64,000 nucleotides of DNA. Source: Bacteroidaceae bacterium (GTDB lineage Bacteria > Bacteroidota > Bacteroidia > Bacteroidales > Bacteroidaceae). Below are positions 18,033-26,588 of the stretch, piece by piece. The stretch is from positions 24,199 to 88,198 of the forward strand of contig CABIXF010000014.1 in assembly GCA_902362595.1 (NCBI GenBank), read 5' to 3'. The number at the start of each line of letters is the position of its first letter. The first letter of the stretch is position 1. The notes under the pieces were generated by a model. It did no database searches and was not told the origin of the DNA. It worked only from the letters and a program-made list of their open reading frames with translations. A program made the translations under genes and the position numbers.

Positions 18033-19397
18033 ATGATCAATATAACAGAGGTACTGGAAACCAATAAGATGATAGAGCAGGAAAACCTGGATGTGCGTAC
18101 CATTACGATGGGTATCAACCTGTTGGACTGTGCGGACAGTAACTTGGAGGTGCTTTGTCAGAATATATACAACAAAATTATCGGACTGGCAAAAGACCTG
18201 GTGAAGACGGGAGAGGACATTTCCAAGGAATTTGGAATTCCTATCGTGAACAAGCGTATTTCCATCACACCGATAGCCTTGGTAGGAGGTACGGCTTGCA
18301 AGACGCCGGATGATTATGTGCAGATTGCCAAAACTTTGGACAAGGTGGCCGGAGAACTGGGGGTCAACTTTATCGGCGGTTATTCTGCGATAGTTTCCAA
18401 AGGAATGAGCCGCAGCGACGAGTTGCTGATTCGTTCCATCCCGAAAGCTCTGGCTTGTACGGAGCGCATCTGTAGTTCCGTGAACGTAGGTTCCACCAAG
18501 ACGGGCATCAACATGGATGCGGTGAAACTGATGGGCGAAATCATCAAGGAAACGGCCGAAATGACCAAGGAACGCGATTCGTTGGGTTGTGCCAAACTGG
18601 TGGTGCTCTGTAATGCCCCTGATGACAACCCCTTCATGGCGGGAGCCTTCCATGGTGTATCCGAGCCGGATGCAGTGATTAACGTGGGTGTCAGCGGTCC
18701 GGGCGTGGTGAAATATGCCTTGGAGCAAATCCGCGGAAAGAGTTTCGAAGTGCTTTGTGAAACCATCAAGCGCACGGCGTTCAAGATTACGCGTGTGGGA
18801 CAGCTGGTGGCTCAGGAGGCTTCACGCCGTCTGAATGTGCCGTTCGGTATCATCGACCTATCACTGGCTCCGACGCCGGCGGTGGGCGATAGTGTGGCTG
18901 AAATCCTGCAGGAAATCGGACTGGAATATCCGGGAGCTCCGGGAACGACGGCAGCCTTGGCCTTGCTGAACGACCAGGTGAAGAAGGGAGGCGTGATGGC
19001 GTCTTCGTATGTGGGCGGACTCAGTGGTGCCTTCATTCCAGTCAGTGAAGACCAGGGAATGATTGATGCCGTAGAAGCGGGTGCCCTGACGATTGAGAAA
19101 CTGGAGGCCATGACTTGTGTCTGCTCTGTAGGTCTGGATATGATTGCCATTCCGGGAAGCACGTCTGCTGCTACCATTTCGGGGGTAATCGCCGACGAGG
19201 CAGCCATTGGAATGGTGAACCAGAAGACCACGGCAGTACGTGTGATTCCGGTTATCGGCAAGGAAGTGGGCGAAACAGTGGAATTCGGTGGCTTGCTGGG
19301 ACATGCTCCGGTCATGCCAGTCAACCGTTACAGCTGTGAGGCTTTCGTGAACCGTGGCGGACGGATTCCGGCACCGATTCACAGCTTTAAGAACTGA
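18033..19397 (+). CDS. PFL family protein (UPF0210/DUF711)
   Basis: This 454-aa protein matches the UPF0210 (DUF711, PFL) family, which is related in fold to glycyl-radical enzymes but lacks a proven reaction. Recognisable segments are the N-terminus ([19 protein letters not shown]), [14 protein letters not shown] and the C-terminal [20 protein letters not shown] with its closing [10 protein letters not shown]. Length is standard. It forms an operon with the ACT-domain gene, which may act as its regulatory subunit. A strong terminator follows. Confidence 0.93.
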   Translation: MINITEVLETNKMIEQENLDVRTITMGINLLDCADSNLEVLCQNIYNKIIGLAKDLVKTGEDISKEFGIPIVNKRISITPIALVGGTACKTPDDYVQIAKTLDKVAGELGVNFIGGYSAIVSKGMSRSDELLIRSIPKALACTERICSSVNVGSTKTGINMDAVKLMGEIIKETAEMTKERDSLGCAKLVVLCNAPDDNPFMAGAFHGVSEPDAVINVGVSGPGVVKYALEQIRGKSFEVLCETIKRTAFKITRVGQLVAQEASRRLNVPFGIIDLSLAPTPAVGDSVAEILQEIGLEYPGAPGTTAALALLNDQVKKGGVMASSYVGGLSGAFIPVSEDQGMIDAVEAGALTIEKLEAMTCVCSVGLDMIAIPGSTSAATISGVIADEAAIGMVNQKTTAVRVIPVIGKEVGETVEFGGLLGHAPVMPVNRYSCEAFVNRGGRIPAPIHSFKN

Positions 19398-19423
19398 TAT
19401 TGACATCGAACATAGTATAGAAA

Positions 19424-19470
19424 AGAGGGAGGCTCAGCCGGTTGGACAACCGTTGAGCCTCCCTTTCTCT
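19424..19470 (+). terminator. Terminator after the PFL gene
   Basis: AGGGAGGCTCAGCCGGT (from 19426) pairs with ACCG-TTGAGCCTCCCT (to 19464) around a short loop, followed by TTCTCTTAT. The stem is long and nearly perfect. Confidence 0.8.
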
Positions 19471-19581
19471 TATAACCTTAATACGATGGTAATTGTATTT
19501 ACTCTTTTTATATAACAACTTGAGGCGGAAAATGTTTTGCTGGAGGACGGAAAAAGTGCTAGGACACTGCCGGATTTGTGC

Positions 19582-19589
19582 TATCTTTG
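19582..19589 (+). promoter_or_regulatory. -7 box for the UvrD/PcrA gene
   Basis: TATCTTTG matches TANNTTTG and lies 22 bp upstream of the ATG at 19612. Its position inside the longer open frame argues against the upstream start at 19537. Confidence 0.5.
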
Positions 19590-19611
19590 CGGCAGAAATA
19601 TTTTGACCTGT

Positions 19612-21963
19612 ATGACAGATTATTTGAATGAACTGAATGACAGTCAGCGCGAGGCGGTGATGTACAACGACGGACCCTCCCTGGTGATTGCCGGAGCCGG
19701 TTCCGGAAAGACGCGCGTGCTGACCTACAAGATAGCCTATCTGCTGGACAACGGGTATGAGCCGTGGTCTATTCTGGCATTGACCTTTACCAACAAGGCG
19801 GCCCGCGAGATGAAGGAGCGTATTGCCCGCCAGGTGGGGCCGGAGCGGGCCCGTTATCTCTGGATGGGGACTTTCCATTCCATTTTTTCCCGTATTCTGC
19901 GGGCAGAGGCCGATGCGCTGGGCTTTACGTCCAACTTCACGATTTACGACGCGACGGATTCCAAGAGTCTGGTGAAGGCCATTATCAAGGAAATGAATCT
20001 GGACGACAAGGTGTACAAGCCGGGCATGGTGCAGGGACGCATCAGTCAGGCCAAGAACCACCTGGTGCTGCCGGAGGCATACGCGGCGAATGCAGAGCTG
20101 GTGGAGGCGGACCAGGCGGCAAAGGTGCCGTTGGTGCGGGAAATTTATGCGCGCTACTGGAACCGCTGCCGGCAGAGTGATGCCATGGACTTCGACGACC
20201 TGCTGCTTTATACCTATTTATTGTTTCATACGCGTCCGGACATCTGCGACAAGTATGCGGCACGTTTCCGTTATATTCTGGTGGACGAGTACCAGGACAC
20301 GAACTTTGCCCAGCACAGCATTGTGCTCCAGCTTACGCAGAAACAGCAGTTCGTGTGTGTGGTGGGCGACGATGCACAGAGCATCTATTCCTTCCGTGGG
20401 GCCAACATCGACAACATCCTGAATTTTACCCGTACCTATAAAGATGCCCGTCTGTTCAAGTTGGAACAGAATTACCGTTCCACGCAGACCATTGTCAATG
20501 CGGCCAACAGCCTGATTGCGAAAAACCGTGACCAGATTCGGAAGGATGTCTTTTCGGAAAAAGACAAAGGGGAGCCTATCGGGGTGTTTGCAGCCTACAG
20601 CGACGTGGAAGAAGGAGAGATTGTGGTCAATAAGATTGTGCAGTTGCATGCGAAGGAAGACTATGCCTATCACGACTGTGCCATCCTTTACCGTACGAAT
20701 GCCCAGAGCCGTATCTTCGAAGAGGCGTTGCGCAAGCGCGGTATTCCGTACCGTATCTATGGGGGACTGTCGTTCTACCAGCGCAAGGAAGTGAAAGACG
20801 TCGTGGCTTATTTCCGGATGGTGGTGAATCCGAACGATGAAGAGGCTTTCAAGCGGGTCATCAATTATCCGGCGCGCGGTATCGGGAATACGACGCTGGG
20901 TAAACTGGCGGAGGCTGCCAGCCGTTTTCAGGTGAGTCTGTGGAAGGTGTTGTGCGAACCGCTGAGCTACGGACTGACATTGAACAAGGGTACCCACGCC
21001 AAATTGCAGGGCTTCCGTGACCTGATTGCGGAGTTTGTGAAGATGGCCCAGGAGAAGGATGCCTATACGGTAGGTATGGAACTGGTGCGCCGTTCGGGCA
21101 TCATGGCAGAAGTGTATCAGGACCGCTCGCCCGAGAATCTGAGCCGACAGGAAAACATCGAGGAACTGGTGAACGGTATGCGTGATTTCTGTGAAGGACG
21201 GCAGGAAGAGGGGAATCCTCATCTGCTGCTGGCCGATTACCTGTCGGAGATTGCCCTGCTCACTGATCAGGATGAGGACAAGGGAGAAACGCAGTCGAAG
21301 GTGACACTGATGACCATCCATTCGGCCAAGGGACTGGAGTTCCGCAATGTGTTTGTGGTGGGGATGGAAGAGAACCTGTTCCCCAGTCCGCTGTCGTCGG
21401 CTTCCTATCGGGCGTTGGAAGAAGAACGCCGCCTGTTTTATGTGGCCGTCACCCGGGCGGAAGACCACTGCTACCTGTCGTATGCCAAGAGCCGTTTCAA
21501 GTATGGCAAGATGGAATTCTGCAATCCGAGCCGTTTCCTGAAGGACATCGACGTGCGTTACCTGAAACTGCCGCAGGAGGAACTGATGGCCGGGCGCATC
21601 GAGGAAAAGGCCAGCCGTTTCCGGAAGGAGGCCAGTCGCGCTTCCTACGAACGCGAGCCCCGTGAAAGTGGACCGTCGATGTTCGACGGAGGTCCGATGC
21701 CGGAAGAACCCCATCGTTTTGTGCCTCCTCGCACGTTGCGGCGGATTCCCGAGGCAGCCCCATCGGCTACGCCGTCACGTCCGTCGGCAGGGGGACTGTC
21801 GGCCGGCATGTGGATAGAACACGAACGCTTCGGCAAGGGAGAAGTGACCAAGGTGGAAGGCAGCGGAGACAACTGCAAGGCGACGGTGCAGTTCCAGCAT
21901 GCCGGGGTGAAGCAGCTCTTGCTGAAGTTTGCCCGTTTTAAAGTAATCGATGAAACAAAATAA
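19612..21963 (+). CDS. UvrD/PcrA-type superfamily 1 DNA helicase
   Basis: This 783-aa ATP-dependent 3'-5' helicase acts in excision and replication-associated repair. Motifs seen are Q-motif (LNDSQREAV), Walker A (AGAGSGKT, 27-34), motif Ia (TFTNKAAREMKERI), Walker B (LVDEYQDTN), motif III (VVGDDAQSIYSFRGA), motif IV (LEQNYRS), motif V (VTLMTIHSAKGLEF) and motif VI (YVAVTRAED). The C-terminal 50 residues form a Tudor-like module (GMWIEHERFGKGEVTKVEGS) as in PcrA. The frame extends to 19537, but the ATG at 19612 gives the family N-terminus. nspC follows 12 bp later and is probably co-transcribed. PcrA and UvrD cannot be told apart by eye. Confidence 0.96.
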   Translation: MTDYLNELNDSQREAVMYNDGPSLVIAGAGSGKTRVLTYKIAYLLDNGYEPWSILALTFTNKAAREMKERIARQVGPERARYLWMGTFHSIFSRILRAEADALGFTSNFTIYDATDSKSLVKAIIKEMNLDDKVYKPGMVQGRISQAKNHLVLPEAYAANAELVEADQAAKVPLVREIYARYWNRCRQSDAMDFDDLLLYTYLLFHTRPDICDKYAARFRYILVDEYQDTNFAQHSIVLQLTQKQQFVCVVGDDAQSIYSFRGANIDNILNFTRTYKDARLFKLEQNYRSTQTIVNAANSLIAKNRDQIRKDVFSEKDKGEPIGVFAAYSDVEEGEIVVNKIVQLHAKEDYAYHDCAILYRTNAQSRIFEEALRKRGIPYRIYGGLSFYQRKEVKDVVAYFRMVVNPNDEEAFKRVINYPARGIGNTTLGKLAEAASRFQVSLWKVLCEPLSYGLTLNKGTHAKLQGFRDLIAEFVKMAQEKDAYTVGMELVRRSGIMAEVYQDRSPENLSRQENIEELVNGMRDFCEGRQEEGNPHLLLADYLSEIALLTDQDEDKGETQSKVTLMTIHSAKGLEFRNVFVVGMEENLFPSPLSSASYRALEEERRLFYVAVTRAEDHCYLSYAKSRFKYGKMEFCNPSRFLKDIDVRYLKLPQEELMAGRIEEKASRFRKEASRASYEREPRESGPSMFDGGPMPEEPHRFVPPRTLRRIPEAAPSATPSRPSAGGLSAGMWIEHERFGKGEVTKVEGSGDNCKATVQFQHAGVKQLLLKFARFKVIDETK

Positions 21964-21975
21964 ATAAGAAAGACA

Positions 21976-23142
21976 ATGATAAAAGACTGGGACAAGATAC
22001 CCTCTCCGTGCTATGTCATGGAGGAGGAGTTGCTGAGAAAGAATCTCACACTGATCAAGCACGTGGCCGATACGGCAGGGGTGGAAATCATTCTGGCGTT
22101 TAAAGCTTTCGCCATGTGGAAATCGTTCCCGATTTTCCGGGAATACATCCGTTACACCACGGCCAGTTCCGAATACGAGGCTCGTCTGGCTTTCGAGGAG
22201 TTTGGCAGCAAGGCCCACACGTATTCACCCGCCTATACGGCACAGAATTTTCCGGCTTTCCTGAAATACAGCAGTCACATCACCTTCAACTCGCTGTCGC
22301 AGTACGAACGGTTCTATCCGATGGCCAAGGCGAATCCGGAACCAGTGTCCTGCGGTATCCGCGTCAATCCCGAATATTCGGAAGTGGAGGTGGAACTGTA
22401 TAATCCGTGTGCGCCGGGCACCCGTTTTGGGGTAACGGCCGACCAGTTGCCGGAGCAGTTGCCGGAAGGAATTGAAGGGTTCCACTGTCATTGCCATTGC
22501 GAGTCGAGTTCCTACGAACTGGAACGCACGCTTCAGCACATTGAAGAAAAGTTCAGTCGCTGGTTTCCGCAGTTGAAATGGCTGAATCTGGGAGGAGGCC
22601 ATCTGATGACACGGGCCGATTACGACGTGGACCATCTGATTCGCTTGCTGCAAGGACTGAAGTCGCGCTATCCACATTTGCAGATTATCCTGGAACCGGG
22701 CTCAGCTTTCACCTGGCAGACTGGTCCGCTGGTGGCTTCGGTGGTCGACGTGGTGGAAAACCGGGGCATACGGACAGCCATTCTTGATGTCAGCTTCACC
22801 TGCCACATGCCCGACTGTCTGGAGATGCCTTATCAGCCGCGGGTGCGTGATGCCGAGTCATTGCCTGCCGATGCAGTGAAAACCGCTCCGAAAGAAGCGC
22901 ATGTGTACCGGTTGGGCGGCAACAGTTGCCTGAGTGGTGACTACATGGGCAGTTGGAAGTTCGACCACGAGCTGCAGGTAGGCGAGCGGGTTGTGTTTGA
23001 AGACATGATTCACTATACCATGGTCAAGACGAACATGTTCAACGGCATCCATCATCCGTCGATTGCCATTCTGCATACCGACGGCGAACTGGAAGTGTAT
23101 CGCACTTTCCACTACGAGGATTATCGCGACCGCATGTGTTGA
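21976..23142 (+). CDS. nspC: Carboxynorspermidine/carboxyspermidine decarboxylase
   Basis: This 388-aa PLP enzyme removes CO2 from carboxy(nor)spermidine, the last step of the alternative spermidine route used by many gut Bacteroidetes. The N-terminal IPSPCYVMEEELL and the PLP lysine K43 (ILAFKAFAMW) are clear, with the HCHCESS segment and the C-terminal SCLSGDYMG and FEDMIHYTMVK. Length is normal. It starts 12 bp after the helicase stop. A 22-bp repeat array begins 12 bp after its own stop. Confidence 0.95.
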   Translation: MIKDWDKIPSPCYVMEEELLRKNLTLIKHVADTAGVEIILAFKAFAMWKSFPIFREYIRYTTASSEYEARLAFEEFGSKAHTYSPAYTAQNFPAFLKYSSHITFNSLSQYERFYPMAKANPEPVSCGIRVNPEYSEVEVELYNPCAPGTRFGVTADQLPEQLPEGIEGFHCHCHCESSSYELERTLQHIEEKFSRWFPQLKWLNLGGGHLMTRADYDVDHLIRLLQGLKSRYPHLQIILEPGSAFTWQTGPLVASVVDVVENRGIRTAILDVSFTCHMPDCLEMPYQPRVRDAESLPADAVKTAPKEAHVYRLGGNSCLSGDYMGSWKFDHELQVGERVVFEDMIHYTMVKTNMFNGIHHPSIAILHTDGELEVYRTFHYEDYRDRMC

Positions 23143-23154
23143 GAGGACTGTAAA

Positions 23155-23290
23155 AAAACACTTAGACGTTTGTGGGAAAACGCTTAGGCATTTGAAGTAA
23201 AACATCTAAGCGTTTCAATCAAAACTCTTAGGCGTTTGAAGGAAAACTCTTAGGCGTTTCCCTTCAAACGCCTTTACGTTTTTTAGTGAG
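23155..23290. repeat. Array of six units with exact 22-bp period
   Basis: Units open with AAAAC at 23155, 23177, 23199, 23221 and 23243, and with CAAAC at 23265. Each has the form AAAAC-N-CTTAGGCGTTT followed by about five variable bases, and each is a quasi-palindrome. Neighbours can pair: AAACGCTTAG (unit 2) with CTAAGCGTTT (unit 3), and GGCGTTT with AAACGCC (units 5 and 6), the latter followed by T-runs like a terminator. The array follows nspC directly. Positions 23291-23437, up to the tRNA promoter, hold nothing I recognise. Confidence 0.85.
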
Positions 23291-23437
23291 CGTCTTAACT
23301 CTTCTTTTTCTCTACAGAAGTCTTCTGATGTCTTCATTTTCAGATTTTTCTGCATGCGGAAACCGCCTGAAGCGCAGGATGGCTCATGTGGCCGCTGAAG
23401 AAAAATGTCACTTTTTTCAAAAAAAGATGCCCGATAG

Positions 23438-23469
23438 TTTTGGTAGTTTCAAAAAAACGACTACCTTTG
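23438..23469 (+). promoter_or_regulatory. Consensus promoter for the tRNA cluster
   Basis: TTTG (23438-23441) and TACCTTTG (23462-23469) are separated by 20 bp, a perfect Bacteroidetes housekeeping promoter. The first tRNA starts 42 bp downstream. The tRNAs have short spacers and no internal terminator, so one transcript is likely. Confidence 0.85.
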
Positions 23470-23511
23470 CACTCGCAATCGGGAAAAATGATGAACGGTT
23501 GCAGAAATGAT

Positions 23512-23584
23512 GCGGAAATAGCTCAGTTGGTAGAGCATAACCTTGCCAAGGTTAGGGTCGCGAGTTCGAGTCTCGTTTTCCGCT
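23512..23584 (+). tRNA. tRNA-Gly (GCC), copy 1
   Basis: The 73-nt cloverleaf has acceptor GCGGAAA/TTTCCGC, anticodon stem TAACC/GGTTA with loop TTGCCAA (anticodon GCC), and T loop TTCGAGT. CCA is not encoded. Confidence 0.97.
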
Positions 23585-23617
23585 CAGCGAAAAAGAAAAG
23601 AGTTGCGCTAAGCAAAT

Positions 23618-23701
23618 GCCCAGGTGGCGGAATGGTAGACGCGCACGTTTCAGGTGCGTGTGTCGAGAGGCATGCAGGTTCGAGTCCTGTTCTGGGCACC
23701 A
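23618..23701 (+). tRNA. tRNA-Leu (CAG), copy 1
   Basis: This class II tRNA has acceptor GCCCAGG/TCTGGGC, anticodon stem CACGT/GCGTG with loop TTCAGGT (anticodon CAG) and a short variable arm. The discriminator A is at 23698 and an encoded CCA runs to 23701. Confidence 0.95.
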
Positions 23702-23726
23702 TAACAATTCTTTTCTTTTTCTTTTT

Positions 23727-23811
23727 GGAGGAATGGCGGAATTGGTAGACGCGCCACTTTGAGGGGGTGGTGACAGTTTATGTCGTGTGAGTTCGAGTCT
23801 CATTTCCTTCA
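23727..23811 (+). tRNA. tRNA-Leu (GAG)
   Basis: This class II tRNA has acceptor GGAGGAA/TTCCTTC, anticodon stem CCACT/GGTGG with loop TTGAGGG (anticodon GAG) and a long variable arm. CCA is not encoded. Confidence 0.94.
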
Positions 23812-23820
23812 CATAAAATT

Positions 23821-23893
23821 GCGGAAATAGCTCAGTTGGTAGAGCATAACCTTGCCAAGGTTAGGGTCGCGAGTTCGAGTCTCGTTTTCCGCT
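23821..23893 (+). tRNA. tRNA-Gly (GCC), copy 2
   Basis: The sequence is identical to copy 1 over all 73 nt. It begins 9 bp after tRNA-Leu(GAG). Confidence 0.97.
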
Positions 23894-23933
23894 CAAGCGT
23901 TTTTTTGATGCGCGAAGGTCGAAAGGCCGTAAT

Positions 23934-24014
23934 GCCCAGGTGGCGGAATGGTAGACGCGCACGTTTCAGGTGCGTGTGTCGAGAGGCATGCAGGTTCGAG
24001 TCCTGTTCTGGGCA
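23934..24014 (+). tRNA. tRNA-Leu (CAG), copy 2
   Basis: The sequence is identical to copy 1 from acceptor to discriminator, but without the encoded CCA. Confidence 0.95.
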
Positions 24015-24023
24015 CTACACATT

Positions 24024-24096
24024 GCGGAAATAGCTCAGTTGGTAGAGCATAACCTTGCCAAGGTTAGGGTCGCGAGTTCGAGTCTCGTTTTCCGCT
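24024..24096 (+). tRNA. tRNA-Gly (GCC), copy 3
   Basis: The sequence is identical to copy 1. It lies 9 bp after the second tRNA-Leu(CAG). Confidence 0.97.
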
Positions 24097-24118
24097 CCAA
24101 TTTGTTTACTGAAAATTT

Positions 24119-24191
24119 GCGGAAATAGCTCAGTTGGTAGAGCATAACCTTGCCAAGGTTAGGGTCGCGAGTTCGAGTCTCGTTTTCCGCT
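24119..24191 (+). tRNA. tRNA-Gly (GCC), copy 4
   Basis: The sequence is identical to copy 1. It is the last tRNA of the cluster and is followed by a terminator. Confidence 0.97.
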
Positions 24192-24196
24192 CGGAG

Positions 24197-24229
24197 GAGA
24201 AGACAGCGCCAGTTGTTTTCTCTTTTTTT
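24197..24229 (+). terminator. Terminator of the tRNA cluster
   Basis: GAGAAGACA (24197-24205) pairs with TGTTTTCTC (24214-24222) with one mismatch, followed by TTTTTT. Confidence 0.65.
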
Positions 24230-24265
24230 ATGTGTTTTTCCTGTGTGGATTTTTTTTGAATATCT

Positions 24266-24298
24266 CTTGCGGGGATTATAAGGAATTTGATATATTTG
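24266..24298 (+). promoter_or_regulatory. Promoter for the small protein gene and ribE
   Basis: CTTG (24266-24269) and TATATTTG (24291-24298) are 21 bp apart. The -7 box is perfect and the -33 box has three of four bases. It lies 28 bp before the start at 24327. Confidence 0.6.
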
Positions 24299-24326
24299 CG
24301 CCTGCAATCAGAAAAAGGAAAAAGTC

Positions 24327-24539
24327 ATGAAAACGTATGATATTTATTTCTCGGACGGAAGTTCGAGCGACAATAAGGGGTTTTCCATCAAGACACCCGA
24401 AAAGGCTATCCACATGGCAGAGGATATGCTGGTAAAAGGCAACAGTTACATTGATGATTATGCCGGAGGGACAATTTCGGTCGTAGCTTCCGATGGAGAA
24501 GTGGTGTGGAGCAGTCCGATACCTCCCAAAGGAAAGTAA
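24327..24539 (+). CDS. Small conserved-looking protein of unknown function
   Basis: This 70-aa soluble protein has no signal peptide or membrane segment and was not assigned to a family. It is acidic (MKTYDIYFSDGSSSDNKGFS at the start) and ends in PPKGK. Its codon use and position between a good promoter and ribE support a real gene. ribE starts 38 bp after its stop, so the two are probably co-transcribed. Confidence 0.75.
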   Translation: MKTYDIYFSDGSSSDNKGFSIKTPEKAIHMAEDMLVKGNSYIDDYAGGTISVVASDGEVVWSSPIPPKGK

Positions 24540-24577
24540 AAGCACGTATTAGTATATCATTAAAAACCATAAGATTT

Positions 24578-25183
24578 ATGTTTTCTGGAATAGTAGAAGA
24601 ATATGCGGAAGTGGTCAAGGTGGTAAAGGATCAGGAAAACCTGCACCTGACACTGAAATGTTCGTTTGTAGACGAGTTGAAAATAGACCAGAGTGTGTCC
24701 CACAACGGGGTGTGCCTGACAGTGGTGAGCATTCAGGACGGCACTTATACGGTGACGGCCATGAAGGAAACCATCGAACGTTCCAATATCGGCCTGCTGG
24801 TTCCGGGGGATAAGGTGAACGTGGAACGCAGCATGATGATGAACGGACGGCTGGACGGACACATCGTGCAGGGGCATGTAGACCAGACGGCGGTTTGTAC
24901 GGCCATCGACGATGCACAGGGAAGCTGGTATTTCACGTTCAAGTACGACTTTGACAAGGAAATGGCAAAACGCGGCTATTTTACGGTGGACAAAGGTTCT
25001 GTCACGGTGAACGGGGTGAGCCTGACTGTCTGCAATCCGACGGCCGACAGTTTCCAGGTGGCCATCATTCCTTACACGTATGAGCATACCAACTTCCATA
25101 CCATTAAGGTGGGTAGTGTGGTGAACATCGAATTTGACATTATCGGGAAGTATTTGAGCCGCATGATGCAGCTCACGAAGTAA
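24578..25183 (+). CDS. ribE: Riboflavin synthase, alpha subunit
   Basis: This 201-aa enzyme converts two molecules of 6,7-dimethyl-8-ribityllumazine to riboflavin. The N-terminus MFSGIVEEYAEV and the two lumazine-binding repeats (about 1-95 and 96-190, second marked by GHIVQGHVDQ and GSVTVNGVSLTV) are diagnostic. The frame is open to 24506, but the ATG at 24578 gives the invariant MFSGI start. There is no space for an FMN riboswitch between it and the preceding small gene, and no other rib genes adjoin. A terminator follows. Confidence 0.97.
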   Translation: MFSGIVEEYAEVVKVVKDQENLHLTLKCSFVDELKIDQSVSHNGVCLTVVSIQDGTYTVTAMKETIERSNIGLLVPGDKVNVERSMMMNGRLDGHIVQGHVDQTAVCTAIDDAQGSWYFTFKYDFDKEMAKRGYFTVDKGSVTVNGVSLTVCNPTADSFQVAIIPYTYEHTNFHTIKVGSVVNIEFDIIGKYLSRMMQLTK

Positions 25184-25204
25184 TGGCCGGTTGTGTCCGG
25201 CTCT

Positions 25205-25249
25205 CAGGCGCAGTTCTCAGGGGAATCTGGGAGCTGCGCCTGTTTTTTT
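25205..25249 (+). terminator. Terminator after ribE
   Basis: CAGGCGCAG (25205-25213) pairs with CTGCGCCTG (25234-25242), followed by seven T's. It overlaps the end of the convergent YihY-type gene. Confidence 0.85.
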
Positions 25250-26564
25250 ACAGGTCCTTCAGCAGGATGTGACTGTTCTTTTCCGTATATTCTTTGCGGG
25301 CTTCTATCAGGGCCTGCCAGGCGGCTGAATAATGTCCCGGGTCGACTTTGAAATCTTCTGCTCCGTTGGCATCCAGTTGGCTGAGCAGGGTTCCCACGCT
25401 CAGTCGGTTGATGTCAATGCCCGGAAGATAGCGTGGTTCGCGTGATTTCTCTTCTCCACCGGCGTCTGCTTCGTAAATCAGCCGTATGTCTTGTAATTCA
25501 TACAAAATGCTCTTTGTCAGCCGGATAGGAATCTTGTGTTCCTTGCTGAGGGCTTCTGCCGTGTAAGGACGGCCGCCTGTGGCAAACCGCTTGCAGATGG
25601 AACTCAGGATGATGGTGCAGAAGAAATCGTGAAAGCGGCGGCTGATGTGGGCCGTTTCCTTTCCGAAGTTGAAGGTGGAAATGTTTTGGCTGATGTAGCT
25701 CATCTCGGCTCCGAACAGGCAGATGCTCCAGGAAATCTGTGCCCATAACAGGAACATCGGAATGGCCGCGAAACTTCCGTAGATGGCGTTGTAGTTGGAG
25801 ACCCATATCTGGCTGTTGATGTAAACATACTGGAAGGCCTGGAAAGCACTTCCGGCCAGTATGCCGGGCAGCCAGGCATGGGTGAGCTTGACTTTCGTGT
25901 TGGGCATGAAGGTGTAGAGCCCGATGAACATTCCCCAGATAAGCGCGTAGGGGATGAGGCGGACAAAGAATTTCAATACCGGAGCCAGTACCATGAAGTT
26001 TTGCATTTCCTTGACATAGGTGGTCATGAAGATGGTCAGACCGCTGGATACTACCAGCAGTATCGGGAGCAACAGAATCATGGAAAAGTAGTCGGTTATC
26101 TGGCGGAACACGCTGCGGGGTTTCTTTACTTGCCAGATGGCGTTGAAACTGCGTTCGATGTTGTCAATCAGCAGCAGGATGGTGCCTAGCAGCATGATGA
26201 GGCCAATGCCGATGAAGATACCGCTTTGTGCATGCTCCAGGTAGGAATTGATCCAACTGATAATCAGTTCGGCCTGCGAACCGGTCATCCCGCTTCGGAA
26301 CTGCGACTCGACCATTGCGTCGAATCCGAATCCCCGGGCGATGGCGAACAGCAAGGCCAGGATGGGGATGATAGAGAGCAGGGTACTGTAGGTCAGTGCA
26401 GAGGCACGCACTACAATACGGTCGTTGATGAACTGGATGATGGAGAGATAGACTATTTTAAGGCAAGTGTAGGCCTTCCACTGAAGGTGGGTGACTTCAT
26501 CTTCTCGGATGCGCCATATACCGTCGTCCAGAAAATGAATCAGCGCTTTTATTCGGGCGTTCAT
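25248..26564 (-). CDS. YihY/BrkB-family inner-membrane protein
   Basis: This 438-aa protein belongs to the YihY (BrkB) family, once misannotated as ribonuclease BN. The membrane part covers about residues 45-300, with six predicted helices and the family segment SALTYSTLLSIIPILALLFA near 55-75 and WISNYNAIYGSFAAIPMFLLW-like near 255-275. A soluble C-terminal region (about 305-438) looks like a winged-helix domain (FATGGRPYTAEALSKEHKIP). Function is unknown. RNase P RNA lies 25 bp upstream on the same strand. Confidence 0.9.
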   Translation of the reverse strand: MNARIKALIHFLDDGIWRIREDEVTHLQWKAYTCLKIVYLSIIQFINDRIVVRASALTYSTLLSIIPILALLFAIARGFGFDAMVESQFRSGMTGSQAELIISWINSYLEHAQSGIFIGIGLIMLLGTILLLIDNIERSFNAIWQVKKPRSVFRQITDYFSMILLLPILLVVSSGLTIFMTTYVKEMQNFMVLAPVLKFFVRLIPYALIWGMFIGLYTFMPNTKVKLTHAWLPGILAGSAFQAFQYVYINSQIWVSNYNAIYGSFAAIPMFLLWAQISWSICLFGAEMSYISQNISTFNFGKETAHISRRFHDFFCTIILSSICKRFATGGRPYTAEALSKEHKIPIRLTKSILYELQDIRLIYEADAGGEEKSREPRYLPGIDINRLSVGTLLSQLDANGAEDFKVDPGHYSAAWQALIEARKEYTEKNSHILLKDL

Positions 26565-26588
26565 GGTCAGCGTGTTTAAGTGAAAAAA

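Noticed and set aside
20218..21714. Long open frame (498 codons) antisense to the UvrD/PcrA gene
   Set aside because: It is a codon-bias shadow of a clear helicase gene with no domain of its own.
23155..23290. Regular repeats considered as a CRISPR array
   Set aside because: The constant part fills most of the unit, the variable part is only about five bases, the units are degenerate, and no cas genes are present. The same holds for the arrays at 6186 and 39026.
23512..24191. tRNA cluster as an integration site for a mobile element
   Set aside because: No integrase, no truncated tRNA copy and no accessory genes lie on either side.
24540..24577. FMN riboswitch upstream of ribE
   Set aside because: Only 38 bp separate the preceding gene from ribE, too short for the aptamer, and no conserved core was seen.
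25248..26564. YihY-type gene as ribonuclease BN
   Set aside because: That name was an old misassignment. The protein is a membrane protein of the BrkB family with no nuclease motif.
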